Notes: generated by a model from the sequence alone, not told the origin. DNA of 64,000 nt from Eubacterium sp. (GCA_017634555.1 JAGBNF010000020.1:1-64000); one strand, 5' to 3'. Numbered from the stretch's first letter, positions 34,851 through 43,918 are shown. Numbers and translations are program-made.

Positions 34851-35642
34851 TTAATCAACAGCCTCTGGTTTTGGTGTCTCTCTCGGTGTATCATTCTTTC
34901 TCTTTTTCTTACGTACAATAGTTGAATCCTCAAGTTCATCATAAGGAATCATACCAAGTACTGAAAGCTCAAGATACTTCATGATGTCGTCCTGTGTCTT
35001 GATAGTATCGTCCATCAGCATATTTATTACAAGAATAGCTGCTGCAACTACGAATCCGAGCATTGCTCCGACCATAGCGTTCTTCTTTGCATTCGGACTT
35101 GATGGTCTGTCAGGAAGATTTGCTTCGTAAACTACATTTACAGCGTCGATATCCATGACATTCTTGATATGCTCCGCACCGGCTTTACGTACAGCATTTG
35201 CTATATCCTGTGCACGGGTCGGATTAGTGTCTGTAACCTTTATCTTAAGCACACGGGTGTTAGTCGATGTCTCGATAGAAACCATACTGCTTATCGTGTC
35301 AGGCGTTACATTTGCCATCTCCGGATATGTATTCTGCAGATTCAGATCGGCGATAACTCTGTTCATAACAGTACGGCTCTTAAGCAGCTCCGCATAGTCG
35401 TTGGTAAGCTTTGAACCTACATCGAGGTCGCTTCCCGTAAGAGTATCATTCTCCTTCTGAGCCGCCGAGTTCAGCACATAAATACCTGTCACCGACTCGA
35501 ACTTTTTACTCATCAATTCATTACTCACGTAATACATGAGGAAACCACCCGTTAACATCGCAAGAATTAAAATGTGCAGGTTTGCGAGCAGCATTCTGAA
35601 AATCTGCAATAAATCAATTTCTATATTATCTGACCTTTCCAT
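34851..35642 (-). CDS. Chain-length determinant/BY-kinase activator, CpsC/YveK type
   Basis: This 263-residue protein has two membrane helices (about 17-40 and 185-207) with an outside domain between them, the Wzz layout. Motifs such as NDYAELLKSRTVMNRVI, TSTNTRVLKIKVTDTNPTRAQDIANAV and the proline-rich LPDRPSSPNAKKNAMVGAMLG before helix 2 are typical. The cytoplasmic tail (RKKKRKNDTPRETPKPEAVD) can contact the BY-kinase encoded next. It sets polysaccharide chain length and activates the kinase. Confidence 0.92.
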   Translation of the reverse strand: MERSDNIEIDLLQIFRMLLANLHILILAMLTGGFLMYYVSNELMSKKFESVTGIYVLNSAAQKENDTLTGSDLDVGSKLTNDYAELLKSRTVMNRVIADLNLQNTYPEMANVTPDTISSMVSIETSTNTRVLKIKVTDTNPTRAQDIANAVRKAGAEHIKNVMDIDAVNVVYEANLPDRPSSPNAKKNAMVGAMLGFVVAAAILVINMLMDDTIKTQDDIMKYLELSVLGMIPYDELEDSTIVRKKKRKNDTPRETPKPEAVD

Positions 35643-35736
35643 GTTGCCTCCATGTATGTTTATGTATGTTTATTTATTTTTATCCGCTCTCTGCCAACAA
35701 CGCTCACGGCAGTGCTGCGGTAATTTTTCTGATGAT

Positions 35737-35822
35737 AATTCAGAATTTACGGATTTTTATTTACACAGCAATTCCGTTCTTACGGATTATCATTTACATT
35801 GTAATTCCGCGTTTACGGAAGC
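35737..35822 (-). repeat. Three tandem 33-bp units spanning a stop codon
   Basis: Units begin at 35737, 35770 and 35803, each starting AATTC and containing TTACGGA. The third unit contains the TAA stop of the phosphatase gene; on the minus strand the CCGTAA stop context recurs exactly every 33 bp. Confidence 0.8.
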
Positions 35823-36550
35823 TCGTTCCTCACGATCATTGCCGGATTGTGAATGAAGATTTCATCCGCGTAATTTTCGGAGCATTTCTTATAAATGTAC
35901 TCCGCAGCAGCGCCCAGATTCGGAACTCGCCACTTTGCATCTCTGTGTGTATCGGTTCCGACGAAATCGACCAGTCTGTTCTTCAGGAGCTTCTTCGCAA
36001 AGCTCTTTATCCTGAAACCGTCGCTTCCGATAATGGTGGATGCATTTACCTGTATCAAAGCGCCCTCATCCTTTATGAGTGAAACCTTCTCCAGGTCTCC
36101 CCTCAGGGCATCAAATCTCTCAATATGTGCCAGAATCGGAATGTAGCCCGCGCCCTGAGCTTCGCTTACAGCAGACTCGATATAGCTGAATTCCACATTT
36201 GTCTGGAACTCAATAAGGATGTATCTGCTCTTCGCAAGACTTATTACATGACCCTTCAGCATATCCTCGGGTGTCGTGCCCTTATGATAGAAAATCTCGC
36301 TGCCCAGCCAGAACTTCATGTCCGGATGCCCCTCACGTTTCACGAGCTCACGGAACTCTTCGTACCGACTCTTGATGTCGCGTATTCCCATTTTAAATGC
36401 CTTGGGATTATAGTGCGGTGTAAGGATCACATTTCTCACGCCCTGCTGATATGACTGATCCAGCATTCTGAGCGTCATCTCCGGCGACTTCGAACCGTCG
36501 TCAACACCGTACAAATAATGACAATGTATATCAAAAAAACCTTTACTCAT
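35813..36550 (-). CDS. PHP-family protein tyrosine phosphatase, CpsB/YwqE type
   Basis: This 245-residue phosphatase has the PHP metal-site motifs: DIHCHYLYGVDDGS at 7-20, NVILTPHY near 38, a Glu in EIFYH, PILAHIERFD near 137, and VGTDTHRDAKWR near 200-212. Enzymes of this type remove phosphate from the tyrosine cluster of BY-kinases. It follows the membrane protein gene by only 4 bp. A 33-bp tandem repeat begins within its last codons. Confidence 0.93.
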   Translation of the reverse strand: MSKGFFDIHCHYLYGVDDGSKSPEMTLRMLDQSYQQGVRNVILTPHYNPKAFKMGIRDIKSRYEEFRELVKREGHPDMKFWLGSEIFYHKGTTPEDMLKGHVISLAKSRYILIEFQTNVEFSYIESAVSEAQGAGYIPILAHIERFDALRGDLEKVSLIKDEGALIQVNASTIIGSDGFRIKSFAKKLLKNRLVDFVGTDTHRDAKWRVPNLGAAAEYIYKKCSENYADEIFIHNPAMIVRNELP

Positions 36551-36554
36551 ATAC

Positions 36555-37430
36555 TTAGTGCCTTTTTTTCTTCCTTGCTACGTTCTTCCTGAGTGTCGCA
36601 ACAATAAAAAGGGATAAGATTGAGAGCACCAGGAACACTCCTGCCCAAATGAAGAGCTGTCCGAAAATACTCTCTATATATGTAACAATAAAATGATTAA
36701 AATAATTCGGTGAAATCTGCAGATTCTTATAGAATCCGTTCATATACGCAACAAATGGCGCCGCGAATGTCATAAGCGCAGCCCCACTAAGTGAGTATAC
36801 CACATATCTGAATCCTCTGTGAAGATAAGAATGCAACTTGACGCAGAGAAACAGGTTGATCAAAGCGAACAGAACCGCACCTATAATCACATATAAATTA
36901 TAGCTCTTCAGAAGCTTTGAAAACCTCGGTAGATAGTTGATTCCCGGAAGCTTTATCCTGTCTTCGTAAATGCTGCATATTTCATTCACATAGTCTTCAA
37001 CGGCCTTCGTTTCCGTTGCCGGGTCGATACCCTGTTCGCGAAGGAACGCGTCCACATTTGTCTTAAGTACATTATGGATATCTGTCGTATCAAGTTCAAA
37101 TGTACCCTCGTCAAATGTACCCTTAACGTAATTCTTCACGTCTTCCTGAATTGTATACTCGGTGAAGACGCCTTCGAGAACCGACACATCCACACCTGTC
37201 GGCATGGTATAGTCAACGGCCGCATTATACACATTTTCGCTGAGCATCCTGAGATAATCCGAATCGATCTTTGAAACAACGTAGTTTCTTGACAGACTGT
37301 AGTTTGCCACAAAAAATACGGCAACTACAACGAGTGTCAGTGAAAGAAGGAAGGAAAAGATAAAGGACGCCAGATTCTTCGTCGATGACGGAGCAGACTG
37401 CTTTCTGCTGTTTCTAGTAGTCTTCTTCAT
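36555..37430 (-). CDS. Membrane protein with an external domain, unknown function
   Basis: The 291-residue protein has a helix at about 23-46 (IFSFLLSLTLVVVAVFFVANYSL), then an outside segment of about 130 residues, then three more helices (about 172-192, 205-228, 255-280). I do not recognise the family. It overlaps the sortase gene by 17 bases and its GGAGG site lies within the end of the sortase gene, so the two are translationally linked. The position between a sortase and a phosphatase suggests an envelope task, perhaps as a sensor or scaffold; that is inference only. Confidence 0.8.
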   Translation of the reverse strand: MKKTTRNSRKQSAPSSTKNLASFIFSFLLSLTLVVVAVFFVANYSLSRNYVVSKIDSDYLRMLSENVYNAAVDYTMPTGVDVSVLEGVFTEYTIQEDVKNYVKGTFDEGTFELDTTDIHNVLKTNVDAFLREQGIDPATETKAVEDYVNEICSIYEDRIKLPGINYLPRFSKLLKSYNLYVIIGAVLFALINLFLCVKLHSYLHRGFRYVVYSLSGAALMTFAAPFVAYMNGFYKNLQISPNYFNHFIVTYIESIFGQLFIWAGVFLVLSILSLFIVATLRKNVARKKKRH

Positions 37431-38142
37431 ATGTCCTCCACTTCACATCATAACCCGATATACGCTTAGCAAATACTGTAAGTCTGTCTGTCTTACGTCC
37501 TGCGGAAAACTCAAACGGCCAGCAGGTATACATTACGAGTATCTCCTCTTCGTTCAGGAGATTATCGAGAATATACTTTTGAAGTTCTTTTTCATTAAGG
37601 ACCTTAACCTCAGTCACCTGATATTCGTAATTACAATAGTTAGTATTGATCTTAACTATGTCATCCTTCTCAATATCTTTAAGAGGCAGGAAGAAGGAAT
37701 TGTTATGTCCGGAAAGGACTACCATTCTTCCGAAGCCCGGCAGAAAACTACCGAGGTACTGTCCTATACCAAGTCTAAGGATATCGGCATTATCGCCCCA
37801 GTAAACAGGAACATCCATTCCGATGTCATCACAAATAAGCTGAGCATAGTGGGAACCTGAAAGAGGGAAGTCGATATTCTCTATGCGAATATACGGTTCC
37901 GGTTTCTTTTCATCCTCATAAAGAGGAACAGGATCTTCAGTAGCAGCTTTCGGGTCATAGATTGCATCTCTGACAACGTTCGTCTCCTCCATTGGAGCCT
38001 CTGCCCCGAGGATAGCTACCGCGTCCCTGGCCATTTCCCAATATGGCTTCAGCCCGACATACAGAAAAATATATCCTATTACACTAAAAATTACTGGCAT
38101 AAAAATATATGCCAGTAATTTTAAAATCCTTGACTTATTCAT
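37414..38142 (-). CDS. Sortase (class C/D-like transpeptidase)
   Basis: This 242-residue enzyme has an N-terminal membrane helix (about 12-30) and a sortase domain with the catalytic triad visible: His146 in VLSGHNN, Cys207 in YTCWPF, and Arg220 in KTDRLTVFA. Sortases join secreted proteins to the cell wall through a C-terminal sorting motif. It sits 5 bp after the gene for a secreted protein with an NQTG-containing tail, which is probably its dedicated substrate. Class assignment is approximate; the surroundings (PHP phosphatase and BY-kinase genes) are unusual for a sortase. Confidence 0.88.
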   Translation of the reverse strand: MNKSRILKLLAYIFMPVIFSVIGYIFLYVGLKPYWEMARDAVAILGAEAPMEETNVVRDAIYDPKAATEDPVPLYEDEKKPEPYIRIENIDFPLSGSHYAQLICDDIGMDVPVYWGDNADILRLGIGQYLGSFLPGFGRMVVLSGHNNSFFLPLKDIEKDDIVKINTNYCNYEYQVTEVKVLNEKELQKYILDNLLNEEEILVMYTCWPFEFSAGRKTDRLTVFAKRISGYDVKWRTYEEDY

Positions 38143-38147
38143 TTAGA

Positions 38148-38735
38148 TTACCTTGTTTTACGGCTATCCTTACGAATCATGAATACACCAAATGCGAATA
38201 CAAATACAAGTGCTGCAACTACTGCAAGTGTAGATGTGAAGTCGATACCAGTCTGGTTAACTGTCTGCTTATTTGAAGCAGCCTCTGTCTTCTCACCCTT
38301 CTCTGTTGTAATTGTAACTGTAGCATATCCTGTAGATGTGTCAACGCTAACTGTCATGCCATACTTCTGTGAAGTAGCATTTACAGTCTGAAGAATCTCA
38401 GGCAGTGCATTCTTAAGATCATTTCTTGTCTTACATCCGTTCTTCTCAACAATACCAACGACTGCGTCGATAGTTGTGCTGAGATCATTACAAGCATCTG
38501 CTGAAAGGTCAACCTGCATAAGAGCGTTTGTTGCTTCAGCAATATACTGATTAGCTATGTTACCGCCGTCCTTAGGACTAGTTGAAAGAACTGATGCCCA
38601 GCTGTTAACAACTCCTGAGAACTTATCGAGCAGTGCCTGCTCGTCAGCGCTAACTCCGCTAGCTGCAAATACAGTTACAGCAGAACTGAGTACAAGTACA
38701 AGTGAGAGCACAAGTGCAAATAACTTCTTCTTCAT
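38148..38735 (-). CDS. Secreted protein with C-terminal sorting signal, probable sortase substrate
   Basis: The start at 38735 (MKKKLFALVLSL) has a GAGGGAG site 9 bases upstream. The 195-residue product has a signal peptide ending VFA-AS near residue 24, a helical Ala/Asn/Asp-rich middle, and a classic cell-wall sorting tail: NQTGID near 160-165, a hydrophobic helix (STLAVVAALVFVFAFGVFM) and a basic end RKDSRKTR. The motif VNQTG departs from LPxTG but has the T-G cleavage step. It is followed 5 bp later by a sortase, which supports the pairing. A consensus promoter precedes it, so the operon begins here. Its function is unknown. Confidence 0.85.
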   Translation of the reverse strand: MKKKLFALVLSLVLVLSSAVTVFAASGVSADEQALLDKFSGVVNSWASVLSTSPKDGGNIANQYIAEATNALMQVDLSADACNDLSTTIDAVVGIVEKNGCKTRNDLKNALPEILQTVNATSQKYGMTVSVDTSTGYATVTITTEKGEKTEAASNKQTVNQTGIDFTSTLAVVAALVFVFAFGVFMIRKDSRKTR

Positions 38736-38796
38736 ACAATACATCTCCCTCTACCAACAATATTTTTAAAAACACATAATATAACAATATACTGTG

Positions 38797-38825
38797 ATTA
38801 TAACCATATATTTGTGCTATGTCAA
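38797..38825 (-). promoter_or_regulatory. Consensus sigma-A promoter of the sortase operon
   Basis: On the minus strand TTGACA (38820-38825) and TATAAT (38797-38802) are exactly 17 bp apart, a perfect match to the housekeeping promoter. It lies about 62 bp before the sortase substrate gene and implies strong constitutive transcription unless a repressor acts. Confidence 0.9.
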
Positions 38826-39032
38826 CACGGAAACTATGAATAATTATCAAATTGACTAAGGTTATTTATAAAAATGTACCAAATACTGTGTATAAAACAT
38901 AAATTTTTGTGCGTATGTTGGGGTTTGAGCAAAATCAAAAATTTTTTCTCAATGCCCTATTTTAGTGCTTTGATACATTTTTCACAAGACCTTTTCTTGT
39001 AAAAATCGTACAATTCATTTTGTGAATTATTA

Positions 39033-40373
39033 CTAGTAAGTGCCGGTAATAATATAGCTATATAACTTATAGGTGTTGTGGCCGTTTCTGCTGAGCGGTC
39101 CCAGCACCGCCTCACCCTTGGCAATTTTCCTAAGAGATGGGTCCATTGCAGCCTGACTGCTGTTCAGATGATAATAGCTTTCATCGATTCCGTCTGAGAA
39201 ATACTCATCAAGGTTAAGCTCGTAAATCGTGAACTTCGCAAAGTAGTCACCGCCGTCAATATCTCCAAGGCTGTTCACTATAACAATTCGATTGTGAGCC
39301 TCGCCGTCGGCAGCCTCATAGTAAACCTTACCGTCGCTGCAGAATGAATACTCACTGTTTTCAAACCACTCTTCCATTTCCTGAACCGTATAATCCAGGT
39401 CGAAGAATCGATCCAGATTATCAACCACCCAGCTGCCATCAAGAACTTCATATTCGCTTTCATAACTTACCCAGCTGTTTGCATTGATCTTTGCATAAAT
39501 GTGTATGAAATCAACCAGATCGGTTACCTTCGTATTCTGATCATAAGTAAAATTTGCATTAGCCTCCGCAAAGTTGCTCAGGAAAATGTTCGCCTCGTAT
39601 TGAGTTTCCTTGTCGATACCTGAGGATGAGCTGTCGGTGTCGTTTGAGTCATCGGTGCTTGAGTTGTCATCGTTTGTATTGTCACCATTGTTGGCTGTGC
39701 TGTTGTCTTTATTCGCGTTGTCCTTGTTGTCGGCGGTATTTGTTGAGTCTGTACCGCCATTGTTGTTCGTTGTGTCTGTGCTGCCGCTGTTGTCCTTGTC
39801 TGTTGTGTCTGTATCACCGCCGTTCTGAGTGAACTGCACTTCACTATCAACCTTGGACCACGAACCGTCGATCACATTCATCTCATATACAGTCTGATCT
39901 CTCGAAACCGCAAAATGATATTCCGTCGTAAACTTGCCGCCACTGTCCTTACCGATTCCGATAAGTCTGCAGTTATTTCCGTCGATTTTTTCCGTTCCTT
40001 CATCGATCATAGAAAGACCGCTTGTGGCGAAGCCTGCCATCTTATCATTCTTCATAAGCATGTCTGAAGCCTGGTCAAAGGAAAGCGCTTTTGTATTCTT
40101 TCCACTTTGTGATGCGGAATTGCTGTTGCCATCTTTGTTCTGGCCATCTTTGCTGGATGCTTCGGTGTTGCCGGAATTATCAGTGTTATCAGTATTGTTA
40201 TCTGTATTATTATCAGTATTGTTTCCTGTGTCATTTCCGGAAGTCTCATCAGTTGCCGCTTCCGTTGATGTTACTGTTGCAGTTGTATCAGTCTCCGGCT
40301 TCTTGTTGCCGCATCCGGATAAAGCAAGTCCAAGAACAAGCGACATCGCCAGTAAACTCTTCTTTTTAATCAT
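39033..40373 (-). CDS. Lipoprotein with long Asn/Asp/Thr-rich linkers, unknown function
   Basis: The start at 40373 (MIKKKSLLAMSLVLG) has an AAGG site 10 bases upstream; a TTG three codons before is too close. The lipobox LALSGC puts the lipidated Cys near residue 21. Two low-complexity regions (about 30-90 and 185-255) are built from Asn, Asp, Thr, Ser and Gly. Between and after them are two globular parts that I do not recognise. The linkers show repeated short DNA words, so they probably vary in length between strains. No operon partner is obvious. Confidence 0.78.
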   Translation of the reverse strand: MIKKKSLLAMSLVLGLALSGCGNKKPETDTTATVTSTEAATDETSGNDTGNNTDNNTDNNTDNTDNSGNTEASSKDGQNKDGNSNSASQSGKNTKALSFDQASDMLMKNDKMAGFATSGLSMIDEGTEKIDGNNCRLIGIGKDSGGKFTTEYHFAVSRDQTVYEMNVIDGSWSKVDSEVQFTQNGGDTDTTDKDNSGSTDTTNNNGGTDSTNTADNKDNANKDNSTANNGDNTNDDNSSTDDSNDTDSSSSGIDKETQYEANIFLSNFAEANANFTYDQNTKVTDLVDFIHIYAKINANSWVSYESEYEVLDGSWVVDNLDRFFDLDYTVQEMEEWFENSEYSFCSDGKVYYEAADGEAHNRIVIVNSLGDIDGGDYFAKFTIYELNLDEYFSDGIDESYYHLNSSQAAMDPSLRKIAKGEAVLGPLSRNGHNTYKLYSYIITGTY

Positions 40374-40483
40374 ATATCCCAAACCTTTCTTAATACATGA
40401 TATCCATGATGATATTAATTATCGAACAATAAATGTGTTTATGCATCATGACATTTCATGATATTTCAGAGCTTTATATTGTG

Positions 40484-41449
40484 CTATGCCAGCTCCCAAA
40501 AAACGATGGAGCTTGCGGCTGCAACATTCAGTGAATCAACGTTGTTCTTCATTGGTATCTTTACTACATAATCGGATGACTCTATAACTTCGTCTGAAAG
40601 ACCGAAGCCCTCGTTGCCCATTATTATGGCAAGCCGCTCCTCGTTCTTCAGACGTTCGTCACGGATGCTTACCGAGTTATCTGAAAGTGCCATCGCAGCT
40701 GTTTTAAATCCAAGCTTATGAAGTGTATCTATATAGTTATTCTCTTTTTTGCCAAGCTTTGTCCATGGAACCTGAAATACAGTTCCCACACTGACTCTTG
40801 ATGCTCGTCTGTAAAGCGGGTCGCTGGATGAACCGGTAAGTATGACCGCTTCAATTCCGAGAGCTGCCGCTGATCTGAACATTGCTCCCACATTTGTCGG
40901 ATTTTCTACATCATCGAAAATTGCAATACGATGATAGTCGCGAATAAGTTCAGCCATGTCCGGAAGCGGACGCCTCTTCATCATTGCAAGAACACCACGG
41001 GTTATGTTTACGCCTGTGAGGCCGGCAATGGTTTCGTAGTCAGCAACATATACCGGGATCGGGGTGTCGTCATAAAGTGCAGCCTGTTCTGATTGTTCTG
41101 AATGTTCCGGCTGCTCTGATTGTTCTTTCTGATTTGCCTGATTCGATTGATTTGTCTGATTCGCCTGTTCTGCCAACTCTGAAAATCTGCGGCACATCTC
41201 ATCTGCAATGTTGTCGATCATAACAAATGCAGCCGGCTGATAGCCTGCCATCAATGCACGCTCGATGACCATCGGACTCTCAACAACGAAGAGTCCCAGT
41301 TCCGGCTCATAGTAGTGCAGCAGTTGGTTCTCGTTAGCATCAAAGAACAACTCAAAAAATGTGCTGTCCCCATAAACTGATTCTTTGTTGCTGTCAGATA
41401 CAGTCGAGCTGCCATGTATGTCATTTATCTGAGTATATTTAAATTTCAT
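40484..41449 (-). CDS. SpoU/TrmH-family RNA 2'-O-ribose methyltransferase
   Basis: This 321-residue protein has an N-terminal substrate-binding domain and a C-terminal SPOUT domain with all three family motifs: NPTNVGAMFRSAAALG, LAIIMGNEGFGL and VVKIPMKNNVDSLNVAAASSI. It methylates a ribose in rRNA or tRNA using S-adenosylmethionine; the target base is unknown. Residues 93-125 are an insertion made of Gln, Asn, Glu and Ser repeats (QANQTNQSNQANQ and onward), not found in ordinary members, which looks like simple-repeat expansion. GGAG precedes the ATG by 8 bases. Confidence 0.88.
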   Translation of the reverse strand: MKFKYTQINDIHGSSTVSDSNKESVYGDSTFFELFFDANENQLLHYYEPELGLFVVESPMVIERALMAGYQPAAFVMIDNIADEMCRRFSELAEQANQTNQSNQANQKEQSEQPEHSEQSEQAALYDDTPIPVYVADYETIAGLTGVNITRGVLAMMKRRPLPDMAELIRDYHRIAIFDDVENPTNVGAMFRSAAALGIEAVILTGSSSDPLYRRASRVSVGTVFQVPWTKLGKKENNYIDTLHKLGFKTAAMALSDNSVSIRDERLKNEERLAIIMGNEGFGLSDEVIESSDYVVKIPMKNNVDSLNVAAASSIVFWELA

Positions 41450-41480
41450 TTATATTCTCCGTAAATTTAGATTAGTTTTT

Positions 41481-41557
41481 CGCCATCATGATCAGTGCAT
41501 TCGCCATCATAATCAGTACATTCACAATCATTATCAGTGCATTCGCCATCATTCAAG
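41481..41557 (-). repeat. 21-bp tandem repeat (3.6 copies) at the end of the GH114-like gene
   Basis: Units begin at 41481, 41502, 41523 and 41544, each carrying CATCAT or a close variant and then ATCAGTGCATT. The stop codon of the upstream gene lies in the last part. Read in the +1 frame on the minus strand the repeat is open and encodes a seven-residue period (CTDxDGE). Confidence 0.8.
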
Positions 41558-42463
41558 ATTCAGCTTTGGTGATACATAGTAACGATAGCCCTTCTCGTTA
41601 CAGAAGGATTCAATCTTTTTGATCAGTTCAGCGTCAGTCGTATATTCAAGCAGATACACATCCACTCCATGTCTCGACACCTCATCCAGATATTCGGTGA
41701 AGTATTCTGTCTCAGACTTCTTCTGGGTTCCGAAGCTGTCCTTCTTATCCCAGTTGATGCTGGAAAAAACAGTCTCCTGATTTACCGCATCGAAAATGTC
41801 ATTCACAGCATCAAATCTATTAAAGCACTCAGTAACATATACATCGCCGCCGTTGATAGAAACATAGAATCCATAATCCTTGAACGCTTTAAGGATTTTT
41901 GTTATTGCATCGAATTTCGCATCGGATTTATAGTGATAATAAACATCAAGATTATCAACAAAGAGGCCATCGAAGTCTTTATCCTTCAGCTCACCTGCCA
42001 GATCTATAATAAAGCTCTGCCACTCAGGCTGCGCGACATCAACCCATCTCTCGTCTTCCCAATTCTTATAAACATCAAGAGTGTACTTCTCATATTCTTT
42101 ATAGTAGGAACGGTAATTCTCGATAGCTCCCACATTTATATAACTGTAAACTATATGGCCTTCGTTCTTAAGAGCGTCAACCTGTTCCTTGGTGAAGGCC
42201 TGACCCTCGATAACGATGGTCTTATACTGCTTCATCTTTTCAGTGTCTTCAGGTTCTGCGCCAAGAAAGACACCGTAGTCATGATTGTCAATTACATCAG
42301 TGTTACCATCAACACCATTACCATTTACATCAATGTTATCATTCGCGTCGTTTGCTTCTATCTTATCAGATGTTTTTTCATCGCCCTGTTCTGTTGAACC
42401 ACACGCTGTTCCCAGCATCATCAGTGTCATACATATAGCGAGCAACATCAATTTCTTTTTCAT
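41549..42463 (-). CDS. GH114-like (endo-alpha-1,4-polygalactosaminidase) lipoprotein
   Basis: This 304-residue protein has a lipoprotein signal (LGTAC, Cys21), an Asp/Asn linker to about residue 60, and a TIM-barrel resembling the glycoside hydrolase 114 / TM1410 family: YSYINVGAIENYR, DVAQPEWQSFIIDLA, DFDGLFVDNLDVYYHY and a YLLEYTTDAELI near the end. Family members degrade galactosamine polymers of the cell envelope or biofilm. The ATG directly follows the stop of the membrane protein gene (TAA-ATG), so the two are cotranscribed. The gene end abuts a 21-bp repeat that continues an open frame in +1, hinting at a lost C-terminal tail. Confidence 0.84.
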   Translation of the reverse strand: MKKKLMLLAICMTLMMLGTACGSTEQGDEKTSDKIEANDANDNIDVNGNGVDGNTDVIDNHDYGVFLGAEPEDTEKMKQYKTIVIEGQAFTKEQVDALKNEGHIVYSYINVGAIENYRSYYKEYEKYTLDVYKNWEDERWVDVAQPEWQSFIIDLAGELKDKDFDGLFVDNLDVYYHYKSDAKFDAITKILKAFKDYGFYVSINGGDVYVTECFNRFDAVNDIFDAVNQETVFSSINWDKKDSFGTQKKSETEYFTEYLDEVSRHGVDVYLLEYTTDAELIKKIESFCNEKGYRYYVSPKLNLE

Positions 42464-43918
42464 TTATAAATCTCCGGTTTCATTGTTATTATGCCGCACA
42501 TTTTTATTGCTGCGGCCATCATTCGCCTCCATCTTCACATCCATCTTCACATCCGCATTCGCGGCATATAAAAGTCCACACATTCCGGCCAGTGCCGTCA
42601 CGATGCACGCCTTGTTGGTGAACCAATAGTGGATTGCCGAATGATTTCTCGCAAATATATACCACACCGCCGGAACAAGTGCAAGAATCACATAAGGTAT
42701 TGCATGTCTCACAGTGTCGCCAAACGTAACACGGCGTGACCTTATCGAAGCAATCACTCTGATCACTACATATATGAAATATAAAATCATGATCAGCGTT
42801 ACAGGCGTCTTGAGAAATGTACCGTAATTCGACCTGAGCACTGTATATATTCCAAAGCGTTCCAGACCATCCGCAGATTCCGCTGCAGTACGCTGTTTAA
42901 ATACATTAGTCGCATTATCGAAAAGATTGATTCCGGTAAGCAGACTGCCGAGGATCCATTTCGAAATCCACATGCATCCATATCCCACGCACCAAAGAAT
43001 TCCGTTTCGCGCGAGTCTTATGAAGCGTGGCATCAATTCCTCCGTTTCTGTCAGCAACAGATAGATTACTGCAGGCACGCCGAACGTCGCGATAGGATAT
43101 GTAAGCAGATCAAAGTATGCAGTAAGAATTCCCATGTTGAGGAATATGAAGAGTGCGCAAAGTTCATATCTTCTTTCTGTATCAGTACTTCTATATGCAC
43201 ATTCACTTCTTTTTGTATCAGATCTTCCTGCCTTTGTATCCTTATGATTGCTGTTGCAATGCTTACATGTTGCCAGAAGCAGAATCACACCCAATGACAG
43301 GACGTAAAAGCAGACTGAAAACTGCATGCTTTTTGACATCGCTATCGGCATCAGCATCATATATGAAATTACATACGGAACGATAACATTCTTCAATCCG
43401 CATCGATACATCAAAACCGAAATCACGCAGATAACCAGGAGCTGCACGATTCCGTTAATGATCCTTATGGTAGAATATCCGAAGAGACTGAGCATAGGTC
43501 TCAGTATTATCAGGTAACCGTGCCAATAACGTGAGTAATCATACTCTCTTGTAAAATCTTTTCCATCTATAAAATGTGCTGCGAGCCCTTCTGCTCTATC
43601 CAATCCGTCTATTACTCCATGATAGACGAATACCGTTTTTTCTATTGTAGATACCTCCGAAGCATCTGCTGCTTCCAGCATCATTATGGAATCAGTGAAA
43701 TTATCCAGCTGGCTTGTCGCATATTTTGTGACCTTCGGATATGTACCTTCATTTCGGATTGTGACTGCAGACTGCCGCACATTTTTCTCGATAGGAGAAA
43801 GCGGCAATGAGAATGTGATATCCAGCAACACCATTCCAATTATTGCTGCCGCTGCGAGATTAAGAAGAATCATCATCGTGTACAGCATGATTCTTTTTGT
43901 CATATTACTTTTCGCCAT
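42464..43918 (-). CDS. Large polytopic membrane protein, unknown function
   Basis: The 484-residue protein has about ten membrane helices and a large outside loop after the first (about 35-130). No family signature is recognised with confidence. The layout, with a loop followed by many helices, is like integral-membrane glycosyltransferases or polymerases. The short hydrophilic loop at about 225-248 is Cys/Arg/Ser-rich, and the cytoplasmic end has short repeats (DVKMDVKMEAND). It is cotranscribed with a GH114-like lipoprotein, suggesting work on an envelope polysaccharide. Confidence 0.78.
   Translation of the reverse strand: MAKSNMTKRIMLYTMMILLNLAAAAIIGMVLLDITFSLPLSPIEKNVRQSAVTIRNEGTYPKVTKYATSQLDNFTDSIMMLEAADASEVSTIEKTVFVYHGVIDGLDRAEGLAAHFIDGKDFTREYDYSRYWHGYLIILRPMLSLFGYSTIRIINGIVQLLVICVISVLMYRCGLKNVIVPYVISYMMLMPIAMSKSMQFSVCFYVLSLGVILLLATCKHCNSNHKDTKAGRSDTKRSECAYRSTDTERRYELCALFIFLNMGILTAYFDLLTYPIATFGVPAVIYLLLTETEELMPRFIRLARNGILWCVGYGCMWISKWILGSLLTGINLFDNATNVFKQRTAAESADGLERFGIYTVLRSNYGTFLKTPVTLIMILYFIYVVIRVIASIRSRRVTFGDTVRHAIPYVILALVPAVWYIFARNHSAIHYWFTNKACIVTALAGMCGLLYAANADVKMDVKMEANDGRSNKNVRHNNNETGDL

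Noticed and set aside
41669-42397. Plus-strand 242-codon open frame opposite the GH114-like gene
   Set aside because: The minus-strand protein has a lipobox and family motifs; the plus-strand one has none.
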